A stretch of DNA of 6,130 nt from CAG-611 sp964487215 (GCA_964487215.1 CAZAPU010000048.1:1-6130), one strand, 5' to 3'; shown: positions 1-5,311, counted from the stretch's first letter. Notes: generated by a model not told the origin, from the sequence alone. Made by a program: numbers and translations.

Positions 1-227
1 ACACTTTCTGTGTTTCCTATTCCTAGTTCATCACTCATTGGATATTGATTTGTTAATTCTATTACACTACTTTCTTCATAACTTACTGATATTTGTCCTG
101 TTGTTATTACATTTTCTTTACTTCCTGTTCCTGTAAATGTATATAGTGCAAATGATATTCCTGTTACCATTACTATCATTACTAATACTCCTACGATTGT
201 TAATATTGTCGTTTTTCTATTTTCCAT
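1..227 (-). CDS. Exported surface protein, N-terminal part (TasA/camelysin-like start); runs off left edge
   Basis: An open frame reads leftward from an ATG at 227 to the window edge, giving 75 complete codons with no stop. The protein opens with a short charged stretch (MENRKTT), then one hydrophobic segment at about residues 8-24 (ILTIVGVLVMIVMVTGISFA), then a polar Thr/Ser/Gly-rich region beginning LYTFTGTGSKENVITTG. A charged start, one long hydrophobic helix, and then a region resembling 'N-x-x-T-T-G-x-I-S-V-S' is typical of SipW-type signal sequences in TasA/CalY (camelysin)-like matrix proteins, or of similarly anchored surface proteins. I infer export with the bulk outside the cell; whether the helix is cleaved or retained cannot be told. 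AGGAGTG at 236-242 is a good ribosome binding site about 8-10 bases upstream. The remainder lies outside the window, so the function is open. Confidence 0.65.
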   Translation of the reverse strand, partial: MENRKTTILTIVGVLVMIVMVTGISFALYTFTGTGSKENVITTGQISVSYEESSVIELTNQYPMSDELGIGNTES

Positions 228-235
228 AGTAAACA

Positions 236-242
236 CACTCCT
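236..242 (-). promoter_or_regulatory. Ribosome binding site of the left-edge surface protein
   Basis: AGGAGTG on the minus strand, 8 bases before the ATG at 227. It is a near-consensus Shine-Dalgarno sequence and fixes the start of the truncated gene. Confidence 0.7.
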
Positions 243-251
243 ATTTTTATA

Positions 252-314
252 CTTATTAACATTACAGTTAAATTATATAATATACCCCCCGTCAAGTTTT
301 TTCTTATTAACATT
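252..314. repeat. 12-bp direct repeat flanking a promoter-like element
   Basis: CTTATTAACATT occurs exactly at 252-263 and again at 303-314 in the same orientation, 51 bases start to start. The copies lie on either side of the G-run promoter-like element at 271-296. The repeat is not itself a palindrome. It could be a paired operator for a regulator, or chance similarity in AT-rich DNA. Confidence 0.45.
271..296 (-). promoter_or_regulatory. Candidate promoter of the left-edge surface gene, with G6 run
   Basis: On the minus strand this reads CTTGAC, then six G, then TATATTATATAATT. TTGACG (295-290) is a good -35 and TATAAT (277-272) a perfect -10, but they are only 12 bases apart instead of about 17. 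The G6 run at 285-290 is the strongest GC block in an otherwise AT-rich intergenic region. Its position about 45-70 bases before the ATG suits a promoter. The odd spacing could mean an alternative sigma factor, a regulator-dependent promoter or a binding site for a G-tract-reading repressor. Confidence 0.45.
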
Positions 315-333
315 TTTTTATTCTTTTACAATG

Positions 334-363
334 AAAAAGATTAACTATTTAGTTAATCTTTTT
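334..363 (-). terminator. Intrinsic terminator of the Ham1-like gene, overlapping its stop codon
   Basis: AAAAAGATTAACT (334-346) pairs perfectly over 13 bases with AGTTAATCTTTTT (351-363) around a 4-base loop. On the minus strand the hairpin ends in a run of T. The stop codon of the Ham1-like gene (353-355) lies in the stem. The hairpin separates that gene from the surface-protein gene to its left. Confidence 0.75.
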
Positions 364-910
364 TATCTAAATATTTAGCCAATTCTAAATAACAATTTAA
401 ATTCCAAAAATTCCATCTTTCATCATCTTTAAAATTACCTAAAGTCTTTGTTGCTCCATCAGGAACAAAAATATAATCCCAACTCCAACCATAAGTACCT
501 GATTTTTTTATAGCTATTTTTCCTGGTGTAATTCCTGTAAAAGTAACTGGCTCTTTTCCATATTCACAATATGCTAAAACTTCTTTAAAATATGCCTTTC
601 TATCTTTTATATTTTCCATTAATTTTAATATACCATCTTCTTTAATTGTATCTTCAGCATAATGTGTATAGGGCCCAGGAAATTCATTTAAAGCTTCTAT
701 AAATAACCCAGAATCATTTTTTAGGATATTTGTTTTTAATTTTTCACTTGCCCATTTAGCGGAATATTTTGCAATATTTTCTATATTATCATCTTGTATT
801 TCAATGGTTTCCATTTTTATATTATCAATTTCAAATCCAATTGTCTCTAGAATTTTTTTTGCACTAGCAACCTTTGCCCAATTACCTGTAACATATGTTA
901 TTTTTTTCAT
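353..910 (-). CDS. Divergent Ham1/RdgB-family (non-canonical purine NTP pyrophosphatase-like) protein
   Basis: A 185-residue cytosolic protein of normal family length. Ham1/RdgB/ITPA enzymes hydrolyse ITP, dITP or XTP to the monophosphate and pyrophosphate, keeping damaged purines out of DNA and RNA. Visible family marks are TGN (8-10) with K13 in the phosphate-binding N-terminus, the acidic E44-N45 helix, NDSGLFIEAL (65-74) with the catalytic-type D66, FPGPY (77-81), and GWSWDYIFVPDGATKT (141-156), equivalent to the usual G-F/W-x-x-D-P-I/C-F block. Two departures stand out: the Pro after that Asp is Tyr (146), and the near-invariant C-terminal Ser-His-Arg that contacts the base is replaced by WNFWN (166-170). 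The fold is secure, but the substrate may differ from ITP/XTP. The start is set by AGGAG at 917-921, seven bases before the ATG. A terminator overlaps the stop, so it is probably a single-gene transcript. Confidence 0.85.
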   Translation of the reverse strand: MKKITYVTGNWAKVASAKKILETIGFEIDNIKMETIEIQDDNIENIAKYSAKWASEKLKTNILKNDSGLFIEALNEFPGPYTHYAEDTIKEDGILKLMENIKDRKAYFKEVLAYCEYGKEPVTFTGITPGKIAIKKSGTYGWSWDYIFVPDGATKTLGNFKDDERWNFWNLNCYLELAKYLDKKD

Positions 911-933
911 AGAAAACTCCTAACTTTTATTAT

Positions 934-942
934 ATTATATCA
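934..942 (-). promoter_or_regulatory. Extended -10 promoter of the Ham1-like gene
   Basis: TGATATAAT on the minus strand is a perfect extended -10 element (TGnTATAAT), 23 bases before the ATG. No good -35 is visible, as is usual for extended -10 promoters. The same nonamer recurs upstream of two other minus-strand genes in this window. Confidence 0.45.
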
Positions 943-985
943 TATTATTATTTTAATTATTAAAGATTTATGTTATAAATAAGAT

Positions 986-991
986 GGTGAT
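986..991 (+). promoter_or_regulatory. GGTGAT ribosome binding site of the GH25 lipoprotein gene
   Basis: GGTGAT three bases before the ATG at 995. It matches the downstream half of the full Shine-Dalgarno sequence (AAGGAGGTGAT), and the same arrangement precedes two other genes here. No convincing promoter is visible for this gene in the 84-base divergent gap. Confidence 0.6.
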
Positions 992-994
992 TAT

Positions 995-2155
995 ATGAAA
1001 AGAATATTTATTTGCTTTATATTTATATTATTGTTATGCGGTTGTAGTAAAGAAAAAGAAAGTATTACAACTATTAGTATAAATAATACTTCAGTAGAAT
1101 ATGGAACTGAAATATATTTATATGATTTAATTACTATAAAAGATGGAACTATTACTACAAAAAATTATTTAATTGATACAAGTAAATTAGATAATGTAAC
1201 GATTAGTTTTAAATATAAAGATTCAAATAGAAATGATAAAATCTATAAATTTGATATTGCTATTGTTGACACAACTGCACCAAAAATATTTAATTCCACA
1301 AAATATTATACAGTAAGAGGCGAAGAAATAGATTTAGTTAATAAACCACTTTGTGGTGATAATTATGATAGAAATATTAGCTGTTCTATCGAAGGTAATT
1401 ATGACATTAATACTGTAGGTGAATATGATTTAAAAATTATTGCTACAGATTCAAGTAATAATTATGCTGAAGAAAATATTAAATTAATTGTTTTAGAGGA
1501 AGAACTTGAAGACAATTATGAAACTATTCCTTATTATATTAATGATTTAATCAATACTCATAAAAATGATAATACTATGATTGGAATAGATGTTTCTACT
1601 TGGCAAGATGATATTGATTGGAATAAAGTAAAAGCCGCCGGAGTAGAATTTGCAATGATTAGAATTGGTTTTGGTTATTATAAAGATAAATTAGTTATAG
1701 ATAATAAATTTGAAAATAATATTAAGGCTGCTAAAGAAGTCGGTATTAAGGTTGGTATATATTTTTATTCTTATGCCAAAAATACTAAAGAAGCAAAGGA
1801 ACAAGCTAATTGGGTAATAAAGACATTAAATAAAGAAAAACTAGATTTACCAATAGCATTTGATTGGGAAATATGGGATAGTTTTAAAGAATATAATCTT
1901 AATTTTGTAGATTTAAATAATATTGCAAAAGCTTTTATGAAAGAAATAGAAAATAATGGATATGAAGCAATGAACTATGGAAGTGCCAGATATTTAAATG
2001 CTATATGGGAATTATCTAATTATAAAACATGGTTAGCACACTATACAAATGAAACTGATTATCCAAAAGAATATTATATATGGCAATTAAGTAGTTCGGG
2101 AATTGTTGATGGTATTAATGGTTATGTTGACTTAAATATATTATATAAAAATTAA
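995..2155 (+). CDS. Lipoprotein with Ig-like domain and C-terminal GH25 muramidase
   Basis: A 386-residue protein likely anchored on the outer face of the membrane, cutting the MurNAc-GlcNAc bond of peptidoglycan. The N-terminus (KRIFICFIFILLLCGC) is a lipoprotein signal with lipobox LCGC, and Cys17 would carry the lipid. Residues about 25-168 are beta-rich: a first block up to about 92, then DTTAPKI (92-98) opens a bacterial Ig-like/DUF5011-type domain ending near LIVLEE. Its Cys120 and Cys130 could form a disulfide. After an acidic linker, about 195-386 is a glycoside hydrolase family 25 domain: GIDVSTWQ (197-204, D199), FDWEIW (289-294, catalytic-type D290 and E292), and the closing WQLSSSG...VDLN (363-381). 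All catalytic acids are present, so an active enzyme is expected. The role could be wall remodelling or attack on neighbouring cells. It is divergent from the Ham1-like gene, and no clear terminator follows, so some transcription may run into the next small gene. Confidence 0.9.
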   Translation: MKRIFICFIFILLLCGCSKEKESITTISINNTSVEYGTEIYLYDLITIKDGTITTKNYLIDTSKLDNVTISFKYKDSNRNDKIYKFDIAIVDTTAPKIFNSTKYYTVRGEEIDLVNKPLCGDNYDRNISCSIEGNYDINTVGEYDLKIIATDSSNNYAEENIKLIVLEEELEDNYETIPYYINDLINTHKNDNTMIGIDVSTWQDDIDWNKVKAAGVEFAMIRIGFGYYKDKLVIDNKFENNIKAAKEVGIKVGIYFYSYAKNTKEAKEQANWVIKTLNKEKLDLPIAFDWEIWDSFKEYNLNFVDLNNIAKAFMKEIENNGYEAMNYGSARYLNAIWELSNYKTWLAHYTNETDYPKEYYIWQLSSSGIVDGINGYVDLNILYKN

Positions 2156-2163
2156 TTTAATTA

Positions 2164-2191
2164 TTGTAAATATTAAAATAAATAGTATAAT
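2164..2191 (+). promoter_or_regulatory. Promoter of the 39-residue basic protein gene
   Basis: TTGTAA (2164-2169) and a perfect TATAAT (2186-2191) are separated by 16 bases. Transcription would begin near 2198, leaving a leader long enough for the ribosome binding site at 2212. Confidence 0.5.
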
Positions 2192-2211
2192 TGTTAATAG
2201 TTGCAAAAGAT

Positions 2212-2216
2212 GGAGG
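2212..2216 (+). promoter_or_regulatory. Strong ribosome binding site of the 39-residue protein
   Basis: GGAGG, five bases before the ATG at 2222. It is the best Shine-Dalgarno match in the window and the main evidence that the very short reading frame is a real gene. Confidence 0.7.
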
Positions 2217-2221
2217 TAAAA

Positions 2222-2341
2222 ATGAAAGTATATAAAAAAGAACTACCTGAAGGAGTAAAGAAAATGTTTGCTCGTGAAAAAGGTATTAAAGTTAAAATAA
2301 TTAATAGTAAATATTGTAAAAACAAGAAAAAAAATAAATAG
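2222..2341 (+). CDS. Small, highly basic hypothetical protein (39 residues)
   Basis: I do not recognise this protein. It starts MKVYKKELPEGVKKMFAREK, continues through GIKVKIINSKYCKN and ends in a Lys/Asn tail. About 16 of 39 residues are Lys or Arg, with no hydrophobic segment and one Cys (33). That suggests a soluble nucleic-acid- or ribosome-contacting peptide, but this is inference from charge only. The case for a gene is good: a consensus GGAGG binding site at ideal spacing, a TTGTAA-16-TATAAT promoter in the gap after the GH25 gene, and a stop codon that falls inside a bidirectional terminator shared with the facing gene. It is too short for many gene finders. I see no partner that would suggest a toxin-antitoxin pair. 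Confidence 0.65.
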   Translation: MKVYKKELPEGVKKMFAREKGIKVKIINSKYCKNKKKNK

Positions 2342-2360
2342 TAAATTCTATTTATTTTTT
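2329..2360. terminator. Bidirectional terminator shared by two convergent genes
   Basis: AAAAAATAAATAG (2329-2341) pairs over 13 bases with CTATTTATTTTTT (2348-2360), loop TAAATT. Each strand ends in a T run. The stop codon of the plus-strand small gene (2339-2341) and that of the minus-strand gene (2348-2350) form the two sides of the stem next to the loop. The stem has only one G-C pair, so it may be leaky. Confidence 0.6.
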
Positions 2361-2863
2361 CTTATTCTTTTTATATTAATATCATTAGTATATTCTTTTC
2401 TTACTCCATAATACATATCTTTTGCTAATACTTTAGAAGTAAGTCTTTGTTCATCCATATAACCAATCTTACTTTTTAGACTCTTATCAAATACTAATAA
2501 CAATGATGTATCAATAACTTGTTTTTTTGTTTCAAGCCAAATATGGCCACCATTTGGTGAATTTAATGTTCCTTTTAACATAGAAACTTTACCTGAAACA
2601 ATATCAATATCATTATATGAATAGCTCAATTGTCTTGCCATAATTCCACAATGACCAATATTATATCCTAATCTAAATATATCATAAAAACTATCTACAT
2701 CTTCAAAACCGGTATAGTTTTGCTTTTTTATTTTTTCCCATTCTTGTTCATTAAAATATCTAATTTTTCCTAATTCTTGATATTGTTCTAATATTTCTTT
2801 TAAAGTAGAATATTTATCTTTTATTTCGTTTAAAAGATCAAATCCCTTAAAATCATTATCCAT
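2348..2863 (-). CDS. Small transglutaminase-like / papain-fold Cys-His-Asp protein, putative
   Basis: A 171-residue protein with no signal peptide or membrane segment, so probably cytosolic. Residues 1-60 are charged and mostly helical. From about 66 the layout resembles a transglutaminase-like catalytic core: GHCGIMARQLS (70-80) with candidate nucleophile Cys72, GGHIWLE (105-111) with His107, and VIDTS (116-120) with Asp118. The order Cys, about 35 residues, His-x-W-x-E, about 10 residues, Asp is what this superfamily uses. Which reaction it catalyses (peptide cleavage, amide transfer or other) cannot be said. I start at the ATG at 2863, preceded by AAGAAG at 2872-2877. An upstream in-frame ATG at 2956 is rejected because the extra residues would be encoded by the preceding gene's end and its terminator. 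The stop codon is in the shared terminator at 2329-2360. Confidence 0.6.
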   Translation of the reverse strand: MDNDFKGFDLLNEIKDKYSTLKEILEQYQELGKIRYFNEQEWEKIKKQNYTGFEDVDSFYDIFRLGYNIGHCGIMARQLSYSYNDIDIVSGKVSMLKGTLNSPNGGHIWLETKKQVIDTSLLLVFDKSLKSKIGYMDEQRLTSKVLAKDMYYGVRKEYTNDINIKRIRKNK

Positions 2864-2916
2864 AAGTTGCACTTCTTTCTTAAATAAAAATATTAGTAAA
2901 TATTCTATTACATTTA

Positions 2917-2945
2917 ATAAAAAAAAGCAATTATTTTTTTGCTTT
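2917..2945 (-). terminator. Intrinsic terminator after the rlmD-coupled small membrane protein
   Basis: On the minus strand AAAGCAA, an 8-base loop and TTGCTTT are followed by further T residues (eight T in a row in all). The stop codon of the 53-residue gene (2931-2933) lies in the loop, and one stem arm encodes its last residues. It ends the rlmD transcript and insulates the transglutaminase-like gene. Confidence 0.75.
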
Positions 2946-3092
2946 AATAAATCCAACTATAATTATTAACATACCTAGTATTGCTATTGGTATATAGACA
3001 TAATCTGGTATTTTATAAAAAAATCTATCTATTATTGATGATACTACATATATTATTATCCCAACACTTACTAAAATATTTCTCTTTTTCAT
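2931..3092 (-). CDS. Small two-helix membrane protein (53 residues), translationally coupled to the methyltransferase gene
   Basis: An unrecognised gene short enough to be missed. The product starts MKKRNILVSVGIIIYVVSSI, has a short polar turn (DRFFYKIPDY, 22-31), a second hydrophobic segment (VYIPIAILGMLIIIVGFI, 32-49) and ends KAKK. I predict two membrane helices with both Lys-rich ends in the cytoplasm. The evidence that it is expressed is strong: its ATG overlaps the TGA stop of the upstream methyltransferase gene (ATGA at 3089-3092), and AAAGGAG at 3100-3106 lies seven bases upstream inside the last codons of that gene. A terminator hairpin covers its end. Coupling with an rRNA methyltransferase gene may simply reflect compact packing; nothing in the sequence shows a functional link. 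Confidence 0.75.
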   Translation of the reverse strand: MKKRNILVSVGIIIYVVSSIIDRFFYKIPDYVYIPIAILGMLIIIVGFIKAKK

Positions 3093-4294
3093 AATTTTTC
3101 TCCTTTATTTAGTTTTAATAAACATACACATTCAACATGATAAGTATTTGGAAACATATCAACAGGTGTCACAGATAATAATTCATATTTATCATTTAAT
3201 ATATTTATATCTCTTTTTAATGTCATTAGATCACAAGATACATAAATTATATTTTTTATTTCTAATTTCATAATAAAATTAATAGTTTTCTTATCTAATC
3301 CACTTCTTGGTGGATCAATTATTATATAATCAATTTTTTTATCTAATTTATTAAATATTTCGTTTGCTTGTAAATTATAAAATGAAATATTATTTATATT
3401 ATTAAGTTTCTTATTATCATTAGCATCTTTAATTGCTGAATCATTTATTTCTACTCCAATAATATTATTGCATTTATTAAATACAAATAATCCTATTGAG
3501 CCAACACCACAATATAAATCTAACAAATCATTACAATTATTTATTAAACTTGAAATTTTCTCATACATTTTTATACAAGTTTTTGTATTTACTTGTAAAA
3601 ATGAATCTGGAGATATTAACAATTTTATGTTATTAAGTTCTTCAACTATTCTTTCTTTACCAAATATACATCTATATTTATTATTAAAAGTATAAATACT
3701 TGTTACAAAATCTTTTATTTTTAATAATTCTTTTTTATTTAAATTAATTCCCTTAAAAACTATCATTTTATCAGTTGTTGTAACCCTAATCATAATTTCA
3801 TCTATATTAGATAAATCAATTCTAGCTTTTATTATTTTTATTAATTCATTTATTCTTTCATCTAATAAATAACAGTAATCAACTGATACAATATTATTAC
3901 TATTTTTTTCATAAAAACCTATTATTTTATTTTTTACTTTTAATGTTACTTTATTTCGATAATTAAAATTATTACCATAAATTATGGAATCAACATTTTC
4001 CAAATTGCTTTTAACCTTATTTTCTTTGTACTTTAATTGTTCTTTATAATTTAAATGTAATAAGTTACATCCACCACATTTATTAAAATAAGGACAAATT
4101 GGTGTTATTCTATTATCTGATACTTTTACATATTCAATTACTTTAGCTTCATAGTATTTTTTTGTTTCTTTTGTTATTTCTATTGAAACTATTTCTCCGA
4201 TCAAGGCATTATCAATAAATACTATTTTGTTATTTAAATAGCCAATACCTCTTCCAAAATCATCTAATTTTTCTATTTTTATATTTTCTTTCAT
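3089..4294 (-). CDS. rlmD: 23S rRNA (uracil-5-)-methyltransferase, RlmD/RlmCD (RumA/TrmA) family
   Basis: A 401-residue cytosolic enzyme that makes 5-methyluridine in 23S rRNA using S-adenosylmethionine. The order is complete: an N-terminal TRAM-type RNA-binding region (about 1-58), an iron-sulfur cluster set C67, C73, C76 (PYFNKCGGCNLLHL) and C141, the central RNA-binding part, then the methyltransferase core with SFLQVN (231-236), SAM loop DLYCGVGSIGL (259-269), DPPRSG (327-332), catalytic Cys354 in YVSCD, and the closing PVDMFPNTYHVE (377-388) with the base Glu388. The cluster cysteines favour RlmD/RlmCD-type enzymes over TrmA. In Gram-positives one such enzyme can modify both U747 and U1939, which cannot be told here. 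It is somewhat shorter than the usual 430-460, mostly between the cluster and the core. The ATG is preceded by GGGGT and an extended -10. It ends in TGA overlapping the next ATG. Confidence 0.93.
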   Translation of the reverse strand: MKENIKIEKLDDFGRGIGYLNNKIVFIDNALIGEIVSIEITKETKKYYEAKVIEYVKVSDNRITPICPYFNKCGGCNLLHLNYKEQLKYKENKVKSNLENVDSIIYGNNFNYRNKVTLKVKNKIIGFYEKNSNNIVSVDYCYLLDERINELIKIIKARIDLSNIDEIMIRVTTTDKMIVFKGINLNKKELLKIKDFVTSIYTFNNKYRCIFGKERIVEELNNIKLLISPDSFLQVNTKTCIKMYEKISSLINNCNDLLDLYCGVGSIGLFVFNKCNNIIGVEINDSAIKDANDNKKLNNINNISFYNLQANEIFNKLDKKIDYIIIDPPRSGLDKKTINFIMKLEIKNIIYVSCDLMTLKRDINILNDKYELLSVTPVDMFPNTYHVECVCLLKLNKGEKL

Positions 4295-4311
4295 ACTACT
4301 ACCCCAAGTAA

Positions 4312-4320
4312 ATTATATCA
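4312..4320 (-). promoter_or_regulatory. Extended -10 promoter of the rRNA methyltransferase gene
   Basis: TGATATAAT on the minus strand, 17 bases before the ATG at 4294, in the 39-base gap after the metallophosphoesterase gene. Transcription would begin about ten bases before the start codon at the GGGGT, giving a very short leader. Read-through from the upstream gene is an alternative because no terminator is visible in this gap. Confidence 0.4.
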
Positions 4321-4333
4321 TTTTATAATTAAT

Positions 4334-5233
4334 TTATCTTCTTTTTCTTAAAACTATTGATGACTTTGATGCTAAATCAATTGAATGTTCAACTACAAAG
4401 TGATCTATATTTAATTTACTAATATACCCATCTTTTAAAGTAAAATTTACATCTAAAAATCCTTTTAATGGTTTCATTTTATAATTTGAAGGTGTTTCAT
4501 CACTTAATGCAGGCACATATATTTGAGTTCTAAATAATTTATATATGTGTGAATGACCAATAAACTTTAAATTAGTTAAACCCATTAACTGTGCTGGTCT
4601 ATTTGGGCATTCATGCTCTAAGCAAATATAATCATTTGCAATTCCTAAATACCCTCTTCCATATCCTAATGAAATTATGTCTGGTCTTCTAAGTTCTATT
4701 TCTTTGGCAACATCCATTCCATCATGTAATAATGAATAATAATCATGATTTCCATATAAAACAATATGGGTAAATCTTCGATCACACGGATAATTATTTG
4801 CAATGAAATCAACTTGTTTTTCTGTAGTGTCTAATCTCAATTTTGCATCAGGATATATATTTTCTACAAAATCGCCAAGATTTAATATATACTTTATCTT
4901 ATTATTAATAGCATAATTACAAGTTTTTTCTACTAAATTTATACAATCATTTATACTTCCAATATGTAAATCAGATAAAAATAAAACTCTAAAGGAACTT
5001 TCATTTCCATTAAAGTTTATTCTTTTTATATTATCAAATTTATCATTATTTTTTAAATTATAATATGTTCTTCCATCTGAAAAAAGTTTTTTATCAAATT
5101 CATAGCCAAATAGAATAAGTTCTTTTATAATTTTTAATAATGAAGTATAACTAATATTCATTTCGCTCATTATTTGTAGCAGAGATTTTCCATCTTTTAT
5201 TTTTGTAAAAACTTCTATACTTTTTTCAGACAT
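4334..5233 (-). CDS. Winged-helix / calcineurin-like metallophosphoesterase fusion
   Basis: A 299-residue protein from the ATG at 5233 (numbering here). Residues about 1-60 look like a winged-helix DNA-binding domain: a helix ending at GKSLLQIM, a turn, a recognition-like helix (SYTSLLKIIKELILFG) and a beta-wing with SDGRTYYNLK. From about 80 the metallophosphoesterase core shows all metal motifs: SDLH (D88, H90), GD at 120-121 with N125, GNHD (161-164), H207 in LEHEC, and GHSH (226-229). Two metal ions should bind, giving phosphodiester or phosphomonoester hydrolysis. The substrate is unknown; a DNA or nucleotide substrate is inferred only from the added helix-turn-helix. The Arg/Lys end (LRKRR) is basic. 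GGTGAT at 5237-5242 sits three bases before this ATG. A TTG one codon upstream is possible but would crowd the binding site. Confidence 0.85.
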   Translation of the reverse strand: MSEKSIEVFTKIKDGKSLLQIMSEMNISYTSLLKIIKELILFGYEFDKKLFSDGRTYYNLKNNDKFDNIKRINFNGNESSFRVLFLSDLHIGSINDCINLVEKTCNYAINNKIKYILNLGDFVENIYPDAKLRLDTTEKQVDFIANNYPCDRRFTHIVLYGNHDYYSLLHDGMDVAKEIELRRPDIISLGYGRGYLGIANDYICLEHECPNRPAQLMGLTNLKFIGHSHIYKLFRTQIYVPALSDETPSNYKMKPLKGFLDVNFTLKDGYISKLNIDHFVVEHSIDLASKSSIVLRKRR

Positions 5234-5236
5234 CAA

Positions 5237-5242
5237 ATCACC
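5237..5242 (-). promoter_or_regulatory. GGTGAT ribosome binding site deciding the phosphoesterase start
   Basis: GGTGAT lies three bases before the ATG at 5233 on the minus strand, the same geometry as at two other genes in the window. It favours the ATG at 5233 over the adjacent in-frame TTG at 5236. Confidence 0.6.
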
Positions 5243-5254
5243 ATACTTCTTTAG

Positions 5255-5281
5255 ATTATATTTATATTTTAATTATATCAA
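5255..5281 (-). promoter_or_regulatory. Promoter region of the metallophosphoesterase gene
   Basis: Two overlapping candidates lie just after the upstream terminator. One is the extended -10 TGATATAAT at 5272-5280. The other is TTGATA (5276-5281) with TATAAT (5255-5260) at a short 15-base spacing. The second would start transcription near 5248, leaving the binding site intact. Which is used cannot be decided by eye. Confidence 0.45.
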
Positions 5282-5311
5282 AAAAAGAATACTTTTTATA
5301 CATATTCTTTT
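5280..5311 (-). terminator. Intrinsic terminator of the ferritin-like gene
   Basis: AAAAGAATA and TATTCTTTT (arms at 5303-5311 and 5283-5291) pair over nine bases around an 11-base loop and are followed on the minus strand by a T run to 5280. The stop codon at 5296-5298 is in the loop. Confidence 0.65.

Noticed and set aside
252..314. Invertible (phase-variable) promoter
   Set aside because: The 12-bp repeats are direct, not inverted, so recombination between them would delete and not invert; no recombinase gene is seen nearby.
971..979. Extended -10 (TGTTATAAA) for the GH25 gene
   Set aside because: Transcription would start at or after the ribosome binding site at 986-991, leaving none in the message, and no -35 fits.
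2222..2863. Toxin-antitoxin pair formed by the 39-residue protein and its facing neighbour
   Set aside because: The genes are convergent with a shared terminator, not an operon, and neither protein resembles a known toxin or antitoxin.
2864..2956. N-terminal extension of the transglutaminase-like gene from an ATG at 2956
   Set aside because: The extra 31 residues would be translated from the end of the upstream small membrane-protein gene and its terminator hairpin; they would also form a false hydrophobic segment.
3089..3091. TGA read as tryptophan (Mycoplasma code)
   Set aside because: All Trp codons inspected are TGG. In an AT-rich code-4 genome most would be TGA, and here TGA ends the methyltransferase exactly at an ATGA overlap.
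3468..3695. Plus-strand open frame of 75 codons
   Set aside because: It lies wholly antisense to the methyltransferase gene, whose motifs are unmistakable. No ribosome binding site was found and the composition is what antisense of AT-rich coding DNA gives.
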